This document shows positions 44,483 through 56,198 of a stretch of 64,000 nt of DNA, in pieces; position 1 is the stretch's first letter; the number at the start of each line of letters is the position of its first letter. The notes under the pieces are model-generated. The model was not told where the DNA came from. It worked only from the letters and a program-made list of their open reading frames with translations, and did not search any database. Source of the DNA: Trematomus loennbergii (lineage: Eukaryota > Chordata > Actinopteri > Perciformes > Nototheniidae); assembly GCA_012861695.1 (NCBI GenBank), contig JAAOOA010000086.1, positions 21,597,771 to 21,661,770 on the forward strand. The letters run 5' to 3'. The position numbers and the translations under genes are program-made.

Positions 44483-47400
44483 TTATCCATCTGGAGAATC
44501 GCTAAGTCCTAAAGCGAGAGCTTCCTCTGGGGTCAGACCGTTCTTCAGAGTGCGCCTCACTGTGAGGAGAGACAAAATACATGATCTATGATTATGTTTA
44601 TAACGACAACAGCATGTATACAATTGCTAATTACGTCTCAGCGTTCATGTTTCCGGTGATATAGACAATGTGTGAATGCATCTGATTGCATTGTGGTAAA
44701 TTCAGAGTCAAGTGTGTTTGGAGCTTCACCCATACTGTACCACACCATATCTCTGACGCAGCTGCATCACCTTTGATCGTTCTTTATAAGAAAACATTAC
44801 TTGGTTGCTGGATTAACCATATCATAATGAGATAGTAAAACAATGACTTACCAACGACACAACACTAAATCAGACATGTTGAGATAAGGTGAGATAAGGT
44901 GAGATGAGGTGAGATGAGATAAGGTGAGATGAGGTGAGATGAGGTGAGGTGAGATGAGGTGAGATGAGGTGAGATAAGGTGAGATAAGGTGAGAGAAGGT
45001 GAGATAAGGTGAGATGAGGTGAGATGAGGTGGGATGAGGTGAGATAAGGTGAGATGAGGTGAGATGAGGTGAGATGAGGTGGGATGAGGTGAGATAAGGT
45101 GAGATGAGGTGAGATGAGGTGAGATGAGGTGAGATGAGGTGAGATAAGGTGAGATAAGGTGAGATGAGATGAGGTGAGATGAGATAAGGTGAGATGAGGT
45201 GAGATGAGGTGAGGTGAGATGAGGTGAGATGAGGTGAGATAAGGTGAGATGAGGTGAGATGAGGTGAGATGAGGTGAGATGAGATGAGGTGAGATGAGAA
45301 GGTGAGATGAGGTGAGATGAGGTGAGGTGAGATGAGGTGAGATGAGGTGAGATGAGGTGAGATGAGGTGAGATGAGGTGAGATGAGGTGAGATGAGGTGA
45401 GATGAGGTGAGATGAGGTGAGGTGAGGTGAGGTGAGATGAGGTGAGATGAGATAAGGTGAGATAAGGTGAGATGAGGTGAGATGAGGTGAGGTGAGGTGA
45501 GGTGAGATGAGGTGAGATGAGATAAGGTGAGATAAGGTGAGATGAGGTGAGATGAGGTGAGAGGTGTGAGGTGAGGTGAGATGAGGTGAGATGAGGTGAG
45601 ATAAGGTGACATGAGGTGAGATGAGGTGAGGTGAGATGAGGTGAGATGAGGTGAGATAAGGTGAGATAAGGTGAGATGAGGTGAGATGAGGTGAGATGAG
45701 GTGAGAGGTGAGATGAGGTGAGATGAGGTGAGATGAGGTGAGATGAGGTGAGATGAGGTGAGATGAGGTGAGATGAGGTGAGATGAGGTGAGATGAGGTG
45801 AGATAAGGTGAGATAAGGTGAGATGAGGTGAGATGAGGTGAGGTGAGATGAGGTGAGATAAGGTGAGATAAGGTGAGATGAGGTGAGATGAGGTGAGATG
45901 AGGTGAGAGGTGAGATGAGGTGAGATGAGGTGAGATGAGGTGAGATGAGGTGAGATGAGGTGAGATGAGGTGAGATGAGGTGAGATAAGGTGAGATGAGG
46001 TGAGATGAGGTGAGATGAGGTGAGAGGTGAGATGAGGTGAGATGAGGTGAGATGAGGTGAGATGAGGTGAGATAAGGTGAGATGAGGTGAGATAAGGTGA
46101 GATCCAGGTTCGTGTTTATATTTTGTGCCTCTACATGTTTCCATGCTTTAATGTTACTGTTTAAAAGACATAATGCAACTGTAACTCCTTAACAAAACTT
46201 CATTGTAAAAGTGATCAACCGATTGTATTCTAGCATTAATGAAAGCAGCTTTCTGTGTGATCACCGAAGCTAGGATGAGTATCTGGTTCAGTTTATGGAC
46301 AGAGGTTCAGGTTCAGGTCTTACAGGACTTGCGGTTGGCTCTGGACCTCCTCCTCTCTCTGGGCTGGGCTGGACCCTGCGTGGCCGACCTCACTATCCGC
46401 TCCATGATCTCGTCTGCGTCTGCGTCGTCTCCACCGATCGGAGTGTCCTCCACAGGCGGAGTCCTTGAAGGCATAATGCGACCTGAAAAAATTGAGAATA
46501 TTGATCAAGGTTTAAAAAATAAGACCGATTTAGTGACTCTGGTTTCACTTTGGCCTCCTCTGTGTGATCATATCAGGAACTTCCTGTATTGAGAATCAGA
46601 AATCCTTTATTCATCCCATATTCATTCATATACATTTGTGGTGTCCAAACTACGGCCCGGGGGTCAAATGCGACCCGCGGCCCATTTAGAAACGGCCTCA
46701 GCTAATTCCAAAAGTATAACAAAAATTCATCTGTGGAAGCCGTGGCGCTGTAAAAAGCACGACCAATCATCTGAGCCGGCTCGGCTAAAATAACTGGATG
46801 GCCTACCTGCCTGTCAGCCTTCCATCTGTGCACAAACTTATCTCGTGCCCTCATTGGTCATGTGCGCGTCCGTGTGTGTTGGAGGAGGGGCTCTGTAAGG
46901 AAGTCTGAAGGAAGAGGCAGATTTTTTCCGGTTGTGTATTTTCAGATTCTAGCGCACTCAAGCTGGTTTCTCCATTCTTACCTACCCTACCTTTAATTAC
47001 ATAGCTTGAAATATCCCTTCATATTTCCTCTTTGTATAAGCAATCTGAAGCTTCTGTTTTAAGGAACGAGCTGCCAACAAAAAATAAATGAAACCCTATG
47101 GAGAGCTGTGATGTAGCTGTTTCATTTTCAAGTATCAAGCATTATTTACCTACATTTGATTGATTTAGCTAACTTATAACTGAACTGATACACCTCACCT
47201 CTAGTGAGCGGCTCAGCCCTTCGTATATTTTTCTGTATGTGGCCCTCAGTGAAAAAAGTTTGGACACCCCTGATATACATTATATCATCATCGTCGTACC
47301 TCCTCTTCCGGGCCGGGATCTCGTCCGTGTGCGCAGCCCCGGCACGGCGCTGGCCTCCTTGTCCCCCCCGCTGAGGGTGGTCCTCAGCATGACCTTCATG

Positions 47401-48170
47401 TGCTCGTGCTCTGCAGCATCCTCAGTGTGGCCCAGACCCTGAGGCTGCTCACACTCCTGACTGCCACTGGGGGCACTGGTGGTGCTGCTGGAGCCATACC
47501 GAGCACACTGGGGGGGGGGGAGACAGAATACAAGAGAGTACAAAATCAGCAACTTGTATTTACTATTTGACTCAAACAAGCCAAGACTGAAAAGCAAGGT
47601 GCACAGACCCATTCAGCAACAATGAATATTCAGCAACTACTCTTCCTTTGACGGTTCTTGAATTGAAATGAATTGTAATTGTATGGTGTTGTACTTATAA
47701 AGGTGCTGATATGTTGATCCATGCTCCAATCCGTCCTTATAATTATTAGTGCGATAGATAAGATGTAATGCATTTAATGTATGTTGATTGTTGTGTGTGT
47801 ACCTGTCAACGGACTGCAGAGAGAAATGAACTAAAAGCTAAATCTGGCATAAATCATCACTTTTCTTTCCACTTTTTCAATTAAAAACCTAATAAAAATA
47901 AAAGAGGTTAAACATCCAACCTGTAGGAACAGCCTGGAGAAGTCTAGAAAAGGTTAGTGGTTTCATGCACACACTCACATTCAGACACACACACACACAC
48001 ACACATGCAGGCAGTCAGCACTTATGTGGATACCTCACTCTCCTCTTCATCATCAGACTACAGGGGAAAGAAAGGAGTGGAAGTCAAAGAAAATGAAGAA
48101 TAAGGCAGCTTTAGATTAAAGAAAAAGGGGAAAAGTAAAAAGATTTGAAAGTCAGAGTGTGGGTAAAGGA

Positions 48171-48208
<38 letters not shown>

Positions 48209-48282
48209 TGTGAGTGAGAGGGAGTGAGTGACACACGGATTAATGCCTTCATCCTGCCAGTCACGTTTTATTGTCAGCCTCT

Positions 48283-48378
<96 letters not shown>

Positions 48379-51300
48379 TGTGTGTGTGGTGTGTGTGTGT
48401 GTGTGTGTGTGTGTGATGCTCACAGGAGCGTTGACGTCCATGATCATCTTCCCTCGGGTCTTGTTGCGTTCCCGGTGGTCGGCCCGTTTCTGTTTCTGCT
48501 GCAGCACGCGGTCTCGGGTGGTCCGGTACTCCAAGGCGAACTCACTGAGGATTTTACTGAACCTGTGGACGCTGATCTCCCTCACACTGTAGGCCGGGTG
48601 GCCGAGGAACAACAGGAAGGAGTGGAACCTGCCAGAAGGAGAACATCACATTTATTCAAAGTCCTTGTTTTTCTCTCGGTGTAATGCCATTTATTTTAGA
48701 CCGTTAAATATTTATTTTCAGTTTTACTGTACACCAAAATGTGACACTAATTACAGTTCATTTTTCCAAGTTTGAAGTTGTTTCTTTAGTCATTTTGTTC
48801 TCCTTGTGTTCATCATGAGTCTTTTTTATGGTGGTTTTATGTGTCTTTGTGGACATTATAAGTGGTTTGTGTCTAGTTTTAGTTATCTTGGGTCTCCATG
48901 TGTTTTTTTTATCTGGTTTTTAGTCATTTTGTGTCTCTTTGTAGTCATTTTGAGTCTCTTTATGGTTGTTTTATGTGGACATTGTAAGTGCCTCTAGTGG
49001 GGTTTTGTATAGTTGTAGTTGTATTGTGTGTAAGAGGAGCCTTTTAGCTCCACTAAACACTCCTGTGATCCTCGTCTTTAAGTAACAGTAGCATATCAAT
49101 AAGCTTTTTATTTCTGAATTTCGTAATCAATGAAAAGGTGACTCAGTCAGTATCAGATGTAAAGGTTGTGTCTTGTTGAATGGAGGAGGAGAGGTACCTG
49201 TTGATGATCCTGCGGTGGACTATCTTGAGGATGATGATCCTCTCAGCGCAGTCTTTGAGGAAGTCAGACATCTTCTGCTTCAGCTGAGGCTTCATCTCGT
49301 GCTTGGCGATCACCTTCAGGTGGTCCCATGAGGCTTTGCAGCGCCGCTCCATCTGACACAGGTTCTCCTGCAGCTGGTCGAAATCCACCTGGCGGGACAG
49401 ATGTGGAGGTGAATCAGACATAACGTTTTTGCATAGACATTTACTGATGATTAGAAGTTTTTGACTTTTTTGGAATGTTGTCGTACTTAAAATGGCTTGT
49501 TTGAAGCATTTTTACTTAAGAACTAGTGAGAAGACTTTGAAGTTTAGAGTTTAGACTTTAAGGCAGCAAAGGAAGTTAAATGCTTTTAAATTGAACCAAA
49601 TTGAAAAGCTTTTACAGTGCAGGGATGCAAAATAGTCTTAATACAAGATTTCCTTTCGTGAGAGCTGAGCGTACTTTTGCAGATCGTGTGATGGCCCCGA
49701 TCTCAGAGTACAGGTCGGTGCTCTGAGGGAAGTTCTCCACCACCACGGAGCTGGCGTGATGCAGCAGAGACTGCTTATGAACTGTGTCCTTCACCTCGGA
49801 AACCTTCTCCAAATATGTCAACTCGAACCTTTAGCCTGGACACAAAGCCAAAGAAACATAACTGAGTAAAGAATACATCTGGAGTACTGATATAAAGGTA
49901 CACTGTGTTCTCACTGTGAATTATAGTAGCTATGGGATGTCATTTTGAATCTACAAATGACAGGCTTAGAATATCTACACTTAAAATCACTGAGCATCTC
50001 CACAATTACTACAAACTACTGCTGCAGACAAAAGAAGCTTGTAATAATGTCTCAGTGTGATGAATCAGTAACGATCGTGACTCACATTGGTGCCGTTGAG
50101 GAAGTTCCCCATGGAGAGCAGAGTGGCCAGGATGTATCGGAGAGTTTTGTTCTTCTCCAGCTGTTCCATACCCTCCTTCAGATCCTGCAGCGGCTCTGCT
50201 ACTTCCTGAGAGAAGGCAAACACACACATAAACACGCACATCATTAGTGGGGTCAATTAAGACATGTGTTTCTTGAGTCTACAGTGATAAAAGTGGTTGA
50301 ACAGGTGCTTGTTTGAGGTCATGAACCGGTTGCTATCGCGGTCACCCTTCACTACCAAACGTGCTTCTGATTATATGAAGATCTTGTTTTTGAGCAGCAG
50401 GTTGCTTTTATGTGCGTGTGTTTTTGTGTGCCTGCACGGTACGTTGCCCTCCATTAAACCTCCCGCTAACGATCCGTCCCACAGAGAAGAGTCGGGAACG
50501 CCGTTCTACCGAGAGCGCGCTCAGGAATGATGCTTTTCATGGAGATTAAAGACAACTGCGTGCTGCGGAAAGCCGTAAATTGTACAGGACAGTGGTGTGT
50601 TTTTCATTCTCTGGCTTTTCACTTTGAACTTCTCCTCCTGGATGCGTTCCAGAGGAAGATTAAGACGAGCTGCCGCTAATAAGCGTGCATATTTTGTTAT
50701 GATGTAACCATGTTGATGTTTTGCGGATGTTTTTTGTACTAAGAGGGATGTTGATACCCACTGACAACACACGCACACGCACACGCACACACACACACAC
50801 ACATTTAATCAAAGCTGTATAGTGCTGAGTTTGTTTGGCTTTGTGTATGTATCTCTGTTTCTTCTTTAATTAAACAAAAAAAAGTGCTTATTTTAATTTT
50901 AAATGTGTTTAGTTTGGCCTTTCTTCTCTACATACACATGAAAAGTATCTATATATTTATTTTCATCAAATAGTTATACATTGGAAAGCACTTGTATCAC
51001 GTCAGTCAAGGTCAAATTAAATGACTATAAACCCATATCAGATTATTATGAGTTTATTGAGATTTGATATTTATTAAATCATACAAGGAAACAGAAAGCT
51101 TTGCTACATAATGGCTCGCTGCTAATTCAAAGCCTGTTGAGGATCCCTTTAAGAGTTCAAAATGAACACTGTACGCAAACTACTACTTGACTAATTATTT
51201 ATAATGCTTTAGGAAGGATTCTGTCTGAGCTTATTGATCCATGAGAGCAGTTTTAGTTTGATCTCATCACAACAGGACTGTCCCGTGTTGATACAGACCT

Positions 51301-54245
51301 TCTGGATTGTCTCGTAGTCCATCTTGAAGGCCCAGAGCTGGAGTCTGGCGGAGAGCTCGCTGATGGAGGACAGAGTGAGGAGGAACTGCTCAGCCGAGCC
51401 CAGCGGGACGTCAGGATTGGCCAGCTGGGCCTCCTGGATCTTCTGCTTCTCCTCCTCTGTGGGGATCATCGTCAGGATTTTCTGAGAGCAACGACATAGA
51501 AGAATATGAGAGGACAGCAGGATACGAGTGAAAAAGATATAGGATTCCTTTCCTGTTAAACACCTGAACTAAGAACATCCATAACATTCACCTGTTTGCA
51601 ACTTACAAATGATGTATCACTTGTATATAGACTCTTATGGCACTACTTCTATTCTATCTGATTGTATTTACTTGCACTATTTGATCTGTTTTATTGTGTT
51701 GCACTGTTGTTGGAGCCTGTGACCTAAGATTTTCACCGACATAACTAAACTGTAGCTATGTACGTATGACAATAAAAGCCTTGAATCTTGAAAAATAGTC
51801 TGTATCTCTCACCTCAATGCCCTCCTTGTTTAGCGCATATTCATCAAAGTTAAGGATGGCTGTCTTGATGGTGCGAGGAGGAGGAAGCACCGTCAGACCG
51901 ATGTTGATGGCGTTACTCCTCTTGGAATCCAAAACGATGATCTCCGTCCGCTTCCCATCTGCTGCTGTTTTCTAGGACATAAAATGACAGAGAGGGTCAA
52001 TGCTGGGTCTCTCCCTCCCTCCCTCTGTCTCTTCTGTCAGTGTGGTCTGCGTTATGGGCTTGTAAGGATTAAAGGGATAATCACTCAGGTTACATTGACT
52101 GCAGCTGTGGCAACTATATGTTGAGTAGGAACAGGAAATGCCTAACAGTATGTGTGTTTTTGTGGGTGTCTGCAGCCATATTGTCACTGTATGTGAACAG
52201 ATTACCTCACCAGCACTTTATAAGCTATAAATGGAAGGAAGTCGTAACATGTCAGCACATTAAAGTGTAACAGAGTAGCTGCTAAGACCTGGTTACTGCC
52301 AGGAGGTAATAATATCCTTTCCATATGCAGACTGGAAGACTTACTTTACACCATCACTCTGGCACAATGTGTTATATCTTACAGTTTATGCTGTTAAGTG
52401 TAAGACGACCTCACACCTTTTATGATGCATTTTCTTGTCTACCACTGAGGAATTGTATCTGCCATTTTTGAAGTCTTTGTACTAAGATAAGTAATGAAAT
52501 ACCAAATGAATTCACGTCATTTAGACTCATTTCTATATAATGTTACACAGCAACTATTAGATGCATGGTTAAATCTTGTATTGACTTTACACCATGTTTT
52601 GGAGGAAGCGCTATATTCGGGGTTGGGGAAGTTCTGTACAGTTGAACCTGCATAGATGAACACGTCAGTTTTTAAAGCAAAAACATGCTATTATTAAATG
52701 AGACTTAGGCTTTCTGTGGTCAGGAAACAGCCGTCTCATCTGAGCTCATCAACCTACTCTGTTTCACTCACATATTGTCACGCTCTGAGCTTTTACTTCA
52801 GACCAAACAATATGGATATACATACGTATAGATAGATAAAAAGGAGCACATTTAGAAAACTAGTAAAGACTGATGGCAGGGTATATGCAGGAATCCTGAA
52901 GTCAAATGTAATACCTTTTAAGACCTTTTTAAGACCCTTTCCATACATTTTAAGACCTCATCGCCACTTCAAGTTTTAACCGGTTACATTGGCGACACAC
53001 TTCACCTCACATTTACTATATACAGTATTGATTCTCCTTCCTCCTTATCTTCCAACCATTTGGACGCAAACTTGCATTTCCCCGTAACGATGTTGTTTAG
53101 CAACCGGCGTAAACGGACCTTCACGCGCTATCAAGCAGTGAGCGCGCGATGTCCTGTTCAGATGACGTCAAATCCAACGGGAGGCCATAAATAAACTACA
53201 CAGAATCACACTACACACTACGCAATGATTACATTCAGGCAGACTGTAGAATACAACCTCTTGGACAATTTGTATACTTATTGAAAACAAGCTACAAAAT
53301 GTAATACCTTGGAAAATGCCGTTAATACTTTTTTAATACTTTTAATAGCCTTCATTTTCGCTAAATTGATTCATCAACTTTTAATACTTTGAAGACCCCG
53401 CGGATACCCTGTAGTAAAGACTGATGGATGTATACCTGAAGAATACACAACATTATACCAATCACGAAGATGAAAAACCAGCATGAAATTGGTTTGAACC
53501 TTGCAATCTCTAATCTAAAATATCTAAAGCACATACTTAACATTCTGATGGGTTAGGTAAGAAAACCATAGAACCTAAAGAAGGGAACAAAGGAGAGTCT
53601 ACCAAAGCATAATAAAGAACTATCAGAAGAGGTGGCTCTGACCTCAGATGGCTTTGATTTTCTGGTGGTCTGTAAATCGTGGATTCTCTCATTTACTGAC
53701 AGCTTTGCTTGAGCTGTTTCGAGTGTCCAGCTGCAGACCACCATCACTCCGTCACATTATGTGCAGGCCAGAAGCCGACGGAGGCGAGCCACTAACAGAC
53801 GCTGTGGCTTTGAAGCAGCAGCTCAGGAGTTCAAAGTGTGAGAGGCCAGCTCATCATCTTTGCACTCCATACTTTCTTATTTAGAGGCTTTGTGAGAATT
53901 ATGAAGGATTCAAAACTCCCATGTTTGATCATGATCAGAACACTAGCGACCTAGCTCAACCGTGAAATCTTTCAACGACTTTCATGTGCTGGAGATAATG
54001 GACTCAAAACCCATTGACTTTGTGGCTGGCATTGGCAAAGTGTTTTTGATAAAGATGAGTTTCTACATTTTAGAATACCAAAAATGTCAGATTTATCATG
54101 TTAGAATCAGCTTTGGGGAACACTGACCGACAGACAAATTAAACATGTATTACATTAATTAGGAAATGTGTCTGAAGACCATGAAGTTTCAATGTTATGT
54201 AATGTGTGATGATTTGTGATGAATATTAGATTTCTATCTAATAAA

Positions 54246-54293
<48 letters not shown>

Positions 54294-54802
54294 TACTACT
54301 ACTACTACCACCACTACCACCACCACTATACTACTACTACTACTACTACTACCACCACTACCACCACTACTACCACCACTACCACTACCACTACTACTAC
54401 TACTACTACTACACACTACCACTACCACTACTACTACTACTATACTACTACTACCACCACTACTACTACTACTACCACTATTACCACTACTACCACTACA
54501 ACTACAACTACTACTACTACTACGTACATCGTGACAACCGTAGTGTGTTGTAAAATGAATGAAAGAACTAACAGCACTTCCGTTAGATGCCAATGTGATA
54601 AATAGTTGATCAAGGCTTACATTCAGTATCTAACAGTAAGACTATTAGCACTTGTTGTTTACCTTTGTAACAGGCATTTCCTTTGATTTCGTCTCAAACA
54701 GGTGTTCCAGTTTGGCGGTGTCCATTTTCACTGGATCCAGTTGGACCAGAACGAATCTCCGCTCCGCTTGTAGTCCCTGTACTGAGGGTCTGTGGGGCGC
54801 AC
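44483..54802 (-). CDS. fhod3: FHOD3 formin, FH2 domain to C-terminus (5' half missing)
   Basis: Actin-assembly formin needed for sarcomeres in muscle. Exons: 54663-54802, 51813-51971, 51299-51481, 50086-50205, 49675-49835, 49198-49388, 48424-48628, 48034-48057, 47300-47507, 46324-46482, 44483-44559. They code the FH2 start ([14 protein letters not shown]), [77 protein letters not shown]-type [32 protein letters not shown] and [18 protein letters not shown] linker follows, then the basic DAD ([29 protein letters not shown]). GLTPEEA and the acidic microexon point to FHOD3, not FHOD1. Two exons have one-base deficits. The GBD/FH3 and FH1 exons should lie at higher coordinates but are not found beyond the N gap. 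Confidence 0.92.
44878..46103. repeat. 10-bp minisatellite (GAGATGAGGT)n
   Basis: About 1.2 kb of GAGATGAGGT with GAGATAAGGT and GAGGT variants, in the last fhod3 intron. The plus strand is nearly free of C throughout. The apparent 424- and 254-codon minus-strand frames (SHLISPHLT repeats) are products of the repeat. Confidence 0.97.
46636..47272. mobile_element. hAT-type element, 8-bp target duplication, with nested MITE
   Basis: Ends TTGTGGTGTCCAAACT and AGTTTGGACACCCCTG (13 of 16 matching as inverted repeats). Flanked by ATATACAT at 46628-46635 and 47273-47280. 637 bp, in an fhod3 intron. Confidence 0.88.
46728..46997. mobile_element. Truncated reverse copy of the 26908-27293 MITE
   Basis: Shares 'gaagccgtggcgctgtaaaa'-type sequence through 'cttacctaccctacctttaa' with the reverse complement of 27293-26908. 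It lacks about 120 bp of one end and lies wholly inside the hAT element. Confidence 0.75.
48034..48057 (-). CDS. fhod3: fhod3 24-nt acidic microexon (CK2-type site)
   Basis: Between acceptor TAG at 48058-48060 and donor GT at 48032-48033 lie exactly 24 bases coding SDDEEESE, phase 0 on both sides, between NAP and CARYG of the neighbours. Mammalian muscle FHOD3 has an alternatively spliced eight-residue T(D/E)5XE insert phosphorylated by CK2; this is the same pattern with Ser for Thr. Too short to show as an open frame. Confidence 0.85.
48174..48208. repeat. (GT)n microsatellite
   Basis: GT run in an fhod3 intron. Confidence 0.9.
48283..48415. repeat. Interrupted (GT)n microsatellite beside an fhod3 donor
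   Basis: GT tract ending about 8 bases from the exon at 48424, so the intron's 5' splice region on the minus strand is directly followed by a CA repeat. Confidence 0.95.
49675..49835 (-). CDS. fhod3: fhod3 FH2 exon with 1-nt deficit
   Basis: From the AG acceptor the frame reads Ala-Lys-Gly and then stops early. One extra T in the TT run near 49828-49830 gives [20 protein letters not shown]. The exon is 161 nt, but both borders are phase 0 and demand 162. Confidence 0.85.
51600..51792 (+). mobile_element. LINE 3'-tail fragment
   Basis: Ends 'acaataaaagccttgaatct', a common fish LINE terminus. In an fhod3 intron. Confidence 0.55.
52877..53411. mobile_element. TIR element flanked by 16-bp direct repeats
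   Basis: Begins CAGGGTATATGCAGG and ends CCGCGGATACCCTG. Directly flanked by TAGTAAAGACTGATGG at 52861-52876 and again at 53412-53427. The interior has 'taagacctttttaagaccct' and 'taatacttttttaatacttt' motifs. 535 bp, no coding capacity. Confidence 0.8.
54246..54524. repeat. (TAC)n/(CAC)n trinucleotide microsatellite
   Basis: About 280 bp of TAC with ACC and CTA variants, close to the fhod3 FH2 start exon. Confidence 0.95.
54663..54802 (-). CDS. fhod3: fhod3 first FH2 exon, 1-nt deficit, last exon before the gap
   Basis: Reads [20 protein letters not shown], then shifts; with one more A in the AA run near 54732-54736 it continues [17 protein letters not shown]. Length 140 nt, 141 expected from phase 0 borders. 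Confidence 0.82.
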
Positions 54803-54995
54803 CTGATAACAGAGAAAACACTGTATGAAGTACGGAGAGACAAACAACAACAAATATTTCCTCCGTGTTGACTGGCACTAAAACATGCCGTCTTATAAGT
54901 ACTCTTAATCTGTGGGAACTCCTGTCCAACCAAAAAGACTGGTCCAACATTTCTGACGAACCAAACACGGCACTATTATATCATTTCTCCCTGCA

Positions 54996-55095
54996 NNNNN
55001 NNNNNNNNNNNNNNNNNNNNNNNNNNNNNNNNNNNNNNNNNNNNNNNNNNNNNNNNNNNNNNNNNNNNNNNNNNNNNNNNNNNNNNNNNNNNNNN
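54996..55095. other. Assembly gap, exactly 100 N
   Basis: A run of exactly 100 N is the conventional mark of a gap of unknown size. Confidence 0.99.
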
Positions 55096-56198
55096 GGTGT
55101 GCACTTTACATAAGTGATATCATTTGGATTGTATGCAAACGATTTAATATCTTGTATGCAAAGTCATGGTAACACAGCATTTCACTCTCCTTTGTTCAGA
55201 GCGTGGACAATGAAATAAACTGGGTCATGGTTTTATAGACGCGGCCTAATTTATTTATTGATGTGTGAGATCAAATAACTTCCAGACTTGACCTTGAACA
55301 GTGGTATTTATTGGGTTAATTCAATGTTCAGCAAAAGTAAGGTTTAAACATTAATACATCACATCTCCAGCAGTCACATTGGTTTTTATTTTTCCCAGTG
55401 GAATTGTAGAGCCAATATATGGGTTTAAATTGCATTGCATACAAACAGCATGCAAGACATGTTAGTTTTAGTGGAGGATATTTAGTGCAAAATTGGTAGA
55501 AACCCAATCAACCTAAAGAACTAGCTTCATAAGCAAAAATGCATTAAAGTACTCTTATAGTGGCGTGTAAAGGCATTAGTAAACTGATATTGATGTTAGT
55601 CAAACACACCTTGTAACTTGGCAACAAACAACGCTAAATAATATCCAAATGATGAATGGTGAAGGACTTACCCTGCAAACATAACATTTTGCAGTTTAAA
55701 TTAATACTTCAAGGCCAACATTTGCCATTTTTATCAATATCTGATCCAGTTTTACCTTAAATTCACAAACATTGCATTGCATGGCTGATCCGAGTTGGAT
55801 TACATTGAACAAGCCCCCATTTACTTCAATGAATTCAACATTTTCCCAGATTTTTGATTTTGCGTTCATTGTGAGAAGAAAATAAGTTATATTCAAGAAT
55901 TCAAGGTAGCACAGGGTGAGTAACTGATATACAAAAAATTGCTTATTATTTTAATATAACCTGTGTTTACCAACTGATTTGTTGTCCAAGATTTAATAGA
56001 AACACAGCCTTTTAATTAAATATAATTGCTAAATTAACAAAAAAAAATGTCTGCTCTTGGAACAATGATATATTTGGAACAAACTAATCTTTTATCGTAA
56101 CCTCAACACGGTTTCTTTTCTGAAAAATGAAAGGGTTGTCTTGCAAAAAGCAAAAGCATCACAAGCAGACGTGACTGTGGAGTGTGTGTGTGAGGGTC
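55096..56198. other. AT-rich sequence between gap and gstr; nothing seen
   Basis: No fhod3 exon, no other coding motif. Probably gstr 3' flank and possibly its 3' UTR. Confidence 0.4.

Noticed and set aside
44848..46144. 424- and 254-codon minus-strand open frames (SHLISPHLT repeats)
   Set aside because: They are pure translations of the 10-bp minisatellite; no start context, splice sites or family.
46236..46592. 117-codon plus-strand frame
   Set aside because: Antisense shadow of the fhod3 exon at 46324-46482.
48224..48684. 122-137-codon plus-strand frames
   Set aside because: GT repeat joined to the antisense of an fhod3 exon.
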